A stretch of 64,000 nt of DNA from Clostridiales bacterium. GTDB lineage: Bacteria > Bacillota > Clostridia > Oscillospirales > Butyricicoccaceae. Both the position numbers and the translations under genes were made by a program. Below, one piece after another: positions 59,953 through 64,000 of this stretch. Under the pieces are notes generated by a model. That model made no database searches, had not been told where the DNA came from, and worked only from the letters and a program-made list of their open reading frames with translations. Positions within the stretch are counted from its first letter, which is position 1; each line of letters opens with the position of its first letter. Where the stretch lies: the NCBI GenBank assembly GCA_004555915.1, contig SFJM01000008.1, positions 1 to 64,000 of the forward strand, in the 5' to 3' direction.

Positions 59953-62925
59953 ATGAATGTGTATTTAGGAATTGATATTGGTTCGACAACCGTAAAAATG
60001 GTAGCAGCCGGGGAAAATCAGAAGACCGGCGGTCTGGAGATTCTGTATCAGAAGTACGAACGTCATTTTTCCAAGGTACGTGAAAAGGCCTGCGAAATGC
60101 TCCGCGATGCGAAAAAAGTTATTGGAACAGCATCCATTCACGCAGCCATTACCGGCTCAGCGGGTCTTGGCGTGGCCAAGGCCAGTGGCGTTGATTTTGT
60201 ACAGGAGGTATTTGCAACCCGTAAATGTGTGGGCACCTTTGTGCCAAAGGCAGATGTGGTCATTGAGCTTGGCGGCGAGGATGCCAAGATTGTTTTTCTG
60301 ACCGGCCAGCTGGAGGAACGGATGAACGGTTCCTGCGCAGGCGGTACCGGTGCGTTTATTGACCAGATGGCAGTGCTGCTGGATGTGCAGCCCAATGAGC
60401 TGGATCGTCTGTCCCTCAATGCGGAACGGATTTATACCATTGCCTCCCGCTGCGGCGTGTTTGCAAAAAGTGACATCCAGCCGCTGCTCAATGAGGGCGC
60501 GCGCAAGGAGGATGTGGCGGCTTCGATTTTCCAGGCTGTTGTCAATCAGACGGTGGCAGGCCTGGCACAGGGCCGTGATATTGAAGGCGATGTGCTGTTC
60601 CTTGGCGGCCCGCTGTTTTTCTTTAAAGGCCTGCAGAAACGGTTTCAGGAGACACTGAGGCTGTCGGATGAGCATGCGCATTTCCCTGAATTGGCACCCT
60701 ATGCCATTGCAGCCGGCGCGGCTGTCTATGCAAAGGATACGAATGGCAAACAGTACAGCTATGAGGAGCTGCTGGATACACTGGAGCGTGCTGCCGGCGA
60801 GCCGGTAAAGACGGCAACACTGGACCCGCTGTTCCGCAGTGAAGAGGAATACCGGGAATTTCGTGAGCGGCATAATTCCAGCGATATCATGCGGGAAAAT
60901 GTCACCATGTATCGTGGCAGGGCCTATCTTGGCATTGACTGCGGTTCCACTACCACCAAGCTGGTACTGATCGGTGAGGACAACCAGCTGCTGTTTAACT
61001 ATTACAGCCCCAATAAGGGCAACCCGGTGGATGTGGTGCGGGAACAGCTGATGAAGCTGTATGAGCTGTGCGGGGATCGCATTACCATTGCAGGTTCCGC
61101 TGTCACCGGCTATGGCGAAGCCCTGATTCTCAATGCCTTCGGTGTGGATTTCGGTCTGGTAGAGACCATGGCACATTTCAAGGCCGCACGGCATTTTGAG
61201 CCGAATGTTGACTTTATCATTGATATCGGCGGTCAGGATATCAAATGCTTTAAAATTGCCAACAACTGTATTGATAATATTTCCCTCAATGAGGCATGCT
61301 CCTCTGGCTGTGGTTCCTTTATTGAAACCTTTGCGCGTTCCATGGGCTATAGCATTGAGGATTTCTGCCGTCTGGGCCTGTTTGCCGAGCATCCGATTGA
61401 CCTGGGCTCCCGCTGCACGGTATTTATGAACTCGTCTGTCAAGCAGGCGCAGAAGGATGGCGCAGGCATTGACGCGATTTCCGCCGGCCTGTCTGTCAGC
61501 GTGGTCAAAAACGCGCTGTATAAGGTTATCCGTGCCCATTCGCCGGATGATCTGGGCAAGCACATTGTCGTACAGGGCGGCACCTTCCTGAATGATGCGA
61601 TTCTGCGCTCCTTTGAAATTGAGATCGGCAGAAATGTCACCCGTCCGGCAATTTCCGGCCTGATGGGTGCCTATGGCGCCGCACTGCATGCAAAGGCAAA
61701 TGTCAAGGGAACATCCACCCTTATTTCTATGGAGGAGCTGGAGAACTTTACCCATACCTCCAATACGGTCAAGTGCGGACTGTGTACCAACCATTGCTCA
61801 CTGACGGTTTCCATGTTCCCGGGCGGACGCAAGTTTATTTCCGGCAACCGGTGTGAACGTCCGCTGGGCGGCGGTGACAAGCTGAAGCTGCCTAACCTGT
61901 ATGACTATAAGCTCAGGCGGCTGCAGGAATACCGGGACAAAAAGCCGCAGGGCAAGGCGGTGGCCCGCATTGGCATTCCGTTTGGTCTGAATATGTTCGA
62001 GCTGCTGCCGTTCTGGCACACCTTCCTGACCCGGCTGGGCTTTGAAGTTGTACTGTCCGATGTCTCCACCCGTTCCATGTATGCGCTGGGACAGAACAGT
62101 ATTCCGTCAGATACCGTATGCTATCCGGCAAAGCTGATACATGGACATATTGAAAACCTGCTCAGCAAGGGCATAGATTCCATTTTCTATCCATGCATGA
62201 CCTATAATCTGGATGAGCATCGAACTGCGAATTGCTACAACTGCCCGGTAGTTGCTTACTATCCGGAGCTGCTGAAGGCCAACATGAACCATCTGAAGGA
62301 TGTAGACTTCATGATGCCGTACTATGAGCTGGGACGGCAGAAGGACTTTATCAAGTCGGCAGCAGAGTTGTTTACCAAAAAGTATAAGCATATCAACAAA
62401 CGTATGGTGAAGGAAGCTGCCCTGGCAGCTTATTCCGAGCTGGACCGTTACTATGCGGATATTGCGGCAGAGGGCAAAAAGGCCATTGCCTATGCGGAGG
62501 AGCATGGGCTGGATATTGCGGTTCTGGCAGGCCGCCCGTATCATATTGACCCGGAAATCAACCATGGCATTGACCGGCTGATTCAGTCCTATGGCATGGT
62601 CATTGTATCCGAGGATGCTGTGGCACCGCTGGGTGAGATGCCGGTTGTCAATGTCCTGAACCAGTGGACCTATCATTCCCGTATGTATGCCGCCGCAAAC
62701 TGGGCAGTGAACCGGCCGGATGCGCAGATTATCCAGCTGGTATCCTTCGGCTGCGGCATTGACGCCATTACCACGGACGAAATGCGTGCGATTACCGAAG
62801 AAGGCGGGAAAATTTATACCCAGCTGAAAATTGATGAAATCAACAATCTTGGTGCGGCAAAGATCCGTATCCGCAGTATGATTGCTGCTGTAGAGGAGGG
62901 AAGAAACAATGCCGGAAAGTCGTGA
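59953..62925 (+). CDS. 2-hydroxyacyl-CoA dehydratase activase-related protein, two ASKHA domains
   Basis: The 990-residue protein has two HgdC/BcrA-like ATPase domains (YLGIDIGSTTVKM at 4-16 and YLGIDCGSTTTKL at 325-337). C128 and C167 match the two cluster-binding cysteines of HgdC; the second domain has C449, C453 and C488. The remainder (from about 640) is the DUF2229-type domain with CGLCTNHC and YPCMTYNLDEH. HgdC-type activases use ATP to push an electron onto a dehydratase. ATG 59953 follows AGGAAAAAGG. It overlaps by 17 bases the next gene; in many Firmicutes both parts form one chain of about 1,400 residues. Confidence 0.88.
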   Translation: MNVYLGIDIGSTTVKMVAAGENQKTGGLEILYQKYERHFSKVREKACEMLRDAKKVIGTASIHAAITGSAGLGVAKASGVDFVQEVFATRKCVGTFVPKADVVIELGGEDAKIVFLTGQLEERMNGSCAGGTGAFIDQMAVLLDVQPNELDRLSLNAERIYTIASRCGVFAKSDIQPLLNEGARKEDVAASIFQAVVNQTVAGLAQGRDIEGDVLFLGGPLFFFKGLQKRFQETLRLSDEHAHFPELAPYAIAAGAAVYAKDTNGKQYSYEELLDTLERAAGEPVKTATLDPLFRSEEEYREFRERHNSSDIMRENVTMYRGRAYLGIDCGSTTTKLVLIGEDNQLLFNYYSPNKGNPVDVVREQLMKLYELCGDRITIAGSAVTGYGEALILNAFGVDFGLVETMAHFKAARHFEPNVDFIIDIGGQDIKCFKIANNCIDNISLNEACSSGCGSFIETFARSMGYSIEDFCRLGLFAEHPIDLGSRCTVFMNSSVKQAQKDGAGIDAISAGLSVSVVKNALYKVIRAHSPDDLGKHIVVQGGTFLNDAILRSFEIEIGRNVTRPAISGLMGAYGAALHAKANVKGTSTLISMEELENFTHTSNTVKCGLCTNHCSLTVSMFPGGRKFISGNRCERPLGGGDKLKLPNLYDYKLRRLQEYRDKKPQGKAVARIGIPFGLNMFELLPFWHTFLTRLGFEVVLSDVSTRSMYALGQNSIPSDTVCYPAKLIHGHIENLLSKGIDSIFYPCMTYNLDEHRTANCYNCPVVAYYPELLKANMNHLKDVDFMMPYYELGRQKDFIKSAAELFTKKYKHINKRMVKEAALAAYSELDRYYADIAAEGKKAIAYAEEHGLDIAVLAGRPYHIDPEINHGIDRLIQSYGMVIVSEDAVAPLGEMPVVNVLNQWTYHSRMYAAANWAVNRPDAQIIQLVSFGCGIDAITTDEMRAITEEGGKIYTQLKIDEINNLGAAKIRIRSMIAAVEEGRNNAGKS

Positions 62926-64000
62926 GCTTCCACATGTCCCGTTTACGGAGGACATGAAAAAGGATTATACTATTCTGGTTCCCAATATGCTGCCGGTGCA
63001 GCTGAAGCTGATTACTTCCATCATGAAGAATTACGGCTACAACATGGAGGTTCTGGAAACAGAAGGTCCGCAGATTGCGGAGTGCGGCCTGAAAAATGTA
63101 CATAATGACACCTGTTATCCGGCATTGCTGGTTATCGGCCAGTTTATTGATGCGCTGGAATCGGGGAAATATGACCTGCACAAGGTTGCTGTCATGATTA
63201 CTCAGACCGGCGGTGGTTGCCGTGCCTCCAATTACATCCATCTGCTGCGCAAGGCGCTGATTAAAAATGGCATGGGTTATATCCCGGTCATCTCCCTGAA
63301 CTTCTCCGGACTGGAGAAGAATGCCAATCCGGGCTTCAAGCTGACACCAAAGGCATTCATTCAGGTGGCCTATGGCGTGCTGCTGGGTGACTTCATCATG
63401 CATATCTATAACCAGTGCCGGCCGTATGAGGTCAACAAGGGTGACTGTGATAAGGCTGTGGATGCACTGGTCAGAAAGATCACCAAGGATTTTGAGGCGG
63501 ATAAATTTATCCACTACAGCCATGTGAAAATGCTGTATATCCTGATCTGCAAGCGGTTCGCGCAGATTCCCTATCAGGATTTCGGTTCCAAGAAAAAGGT
63601 TGGCATTGTAGGCGAGATTTACGTCAAGTTCTCCCCACTGGGCAATAACAATCTGGAAAAATTCCTGCTGGGTGAAGGTACCGAGCCGGTTCTGGCAGGC
63701 CTGATGGATTTCTGCCTGTACTGCATTTACAACGGCATCATTGACTTTGAGCTGTACGGACGTTCCGTCAAGAGCGCGGCAGTGATGCAGGCGGTGTATC
63801 GGTTCCTGCTGGATAAGCAGAAGGATATGATCCGTATTATCAAGAAGGATGGACATTTCCGCCCGATGATGGAGTTTGACAAGGTGCGCAAGCTGTCCCA
63901 GAAGATCATCAGCCCCGGCGTGAAGATGGGTGAGGGCTGGCTGCTTCCGGCAGAAATGGTAGAGCTGATTGAGGAGGATGTACCGAATATCGTGCTGACC
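62909..64000 (+). CDS. 2-hydroxyacyl-CoA dehydratase-like protein (partial, runs off the window)
   Basis: The frame is open from ATG 62909, after GAGGAGGGA, to the last base: 364 codons with no stop. The start overlaps the previous stop by 17 bases. The sequence (DTCYPALLVIGQFIDALESG, ITQTGGGCRASNYIHLLRKA, LMDFCLYCIYNG) resembles the HgdB/HgdA-like C-terminal part of fused activase-dehydratase proteins, with cysteines suited to an iron-sulfur cluster. No hydroxyacyl-CoA pathway genes are visible, so its substrate is unknown; the family includes many members that are not fermentative dehydratases. Confidence 0.85.
   Translation, partial: MPESRELPHVPFTEDMKKDYTILVPNMLPVQLKLITSIMKNYGYNMEVLETEGPQIAECGLKNVHNDTCYPALLVIGQFIDALESGKYDLHKVAVMITQTGGGCRASNYIHLLRKALIKNGMGYIPVISLNFSGLEKNANPGFKLTPKAFIQVAYGVLLGDFIMHIYNQCRPYEVNKGDCDKAVDALVRKITKDFEADKFIHYSHVKMLYILICKRFAQIPYQDFGSKKKVGIVGEIYVKFSPLGNNNLEKFLLGEGTEPVLAGLMDFCLYCIYNGIIDFELYGRSVKSAAVMQAVYRFLLDKQKDMIRIIKKDGHFRPMMEFDKVRKLSQKIISPGVKMGEGWLLPAEMVELIEEDVPNIVLT

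Overview
The window comes from a Firmicute of class Clostridia. PolC-type DNA polymerase III, an S-box upstream of metK, GGAGG-type ribosome binding sites, LCP and DegV proteins and TTGNNN/TATNNT promoters (nearly all with 17-bp spacers) all support this. The moderately GC-rich codon use and gene content suggest an Oscillospirales-type gut bacterium (Butyricicoccus/Agathobaculum-like). The genus is a guess; the class is fairly secure.

Bases 1-2,937 are the recombination end of an integrative conjugative element in the Tn916/Tn1549 style: a leader with competing hairpins, a small sigma-like regulator, a 440-base non-coding stretch with a long-range-paired RNA and a terminator, an excisionase and a tyrosine integrase. 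The integrase ends 11 bases from an intact tRNA-Ser(CGA). A second, truncated 5' half of a tRNA-Ser(CGA) lies 136 bases beyond it and keeps the original promoter. The simplest reading is that the element broke the resident tRNA in its anticodon arm and brought a complete replacement.

Bases 3,000-25,500 are core chromosome: a small DtxR-like metalloregulator, gltX and glnS side by side, uppP, recQ, a 36-residue membrane peptide, a C26 amidotransferase-like hydrolase, a flavodoxin-ferredoxin, a PhoP/PhoR-type two-component pair, and the conserved run pyrH-frr-uppS-cdsA-dxr-rseP-ispG-polC, which joins translation recycling, undecaprenyl and phospholipid precursor synthesis, the MEP pathway and replication.

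Bases 25,500-38,600 hold histidine and methionine metabolism. hisZGCHAFI lies behind a strong promoter with a perfect 12-bp palindrome and is interrupted by a three-hairpin repeat. hisD follows after a convergent Xre gene and xth. No hisB or hisE is visible here. Next comes a methionine operon in which cobalamin-dependent MetH lacks its reactivation domain and a separate upstream gene supplies it, followed by a homocysteine methyltransferase-MTHFR fusion.

Bases 38,600-64,000 are short transcription units separated by clear terminators: ferredoxin, sstT, a P-loop/CYTH fusion, L-lactate dehydrogenase, an acyltransferase-3 protein, a zinc-ribbon/coiled-coil/LRR protein, aldo-keto reductase, an MFS transporter, DegV, gldA-udp, an LCP protein, a sugar ABC transporter behind an A-rich leader, metK with its SAM-I riboswitch, an orphan DltA-like adenylation protein, and a two-gene activase/2-hydroxyacyl-CoA dehydratase unit whose second gene runs off the window.

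No new defence or toxin system was recognised. The best leads for something undescribed are the structured RNA at 795-1050, the tRNA replacement at the element junction, the orphan adenylation protein with an altered P-loop, and the P-loop/CYTH and zinc-ribbon/LRR proteins.
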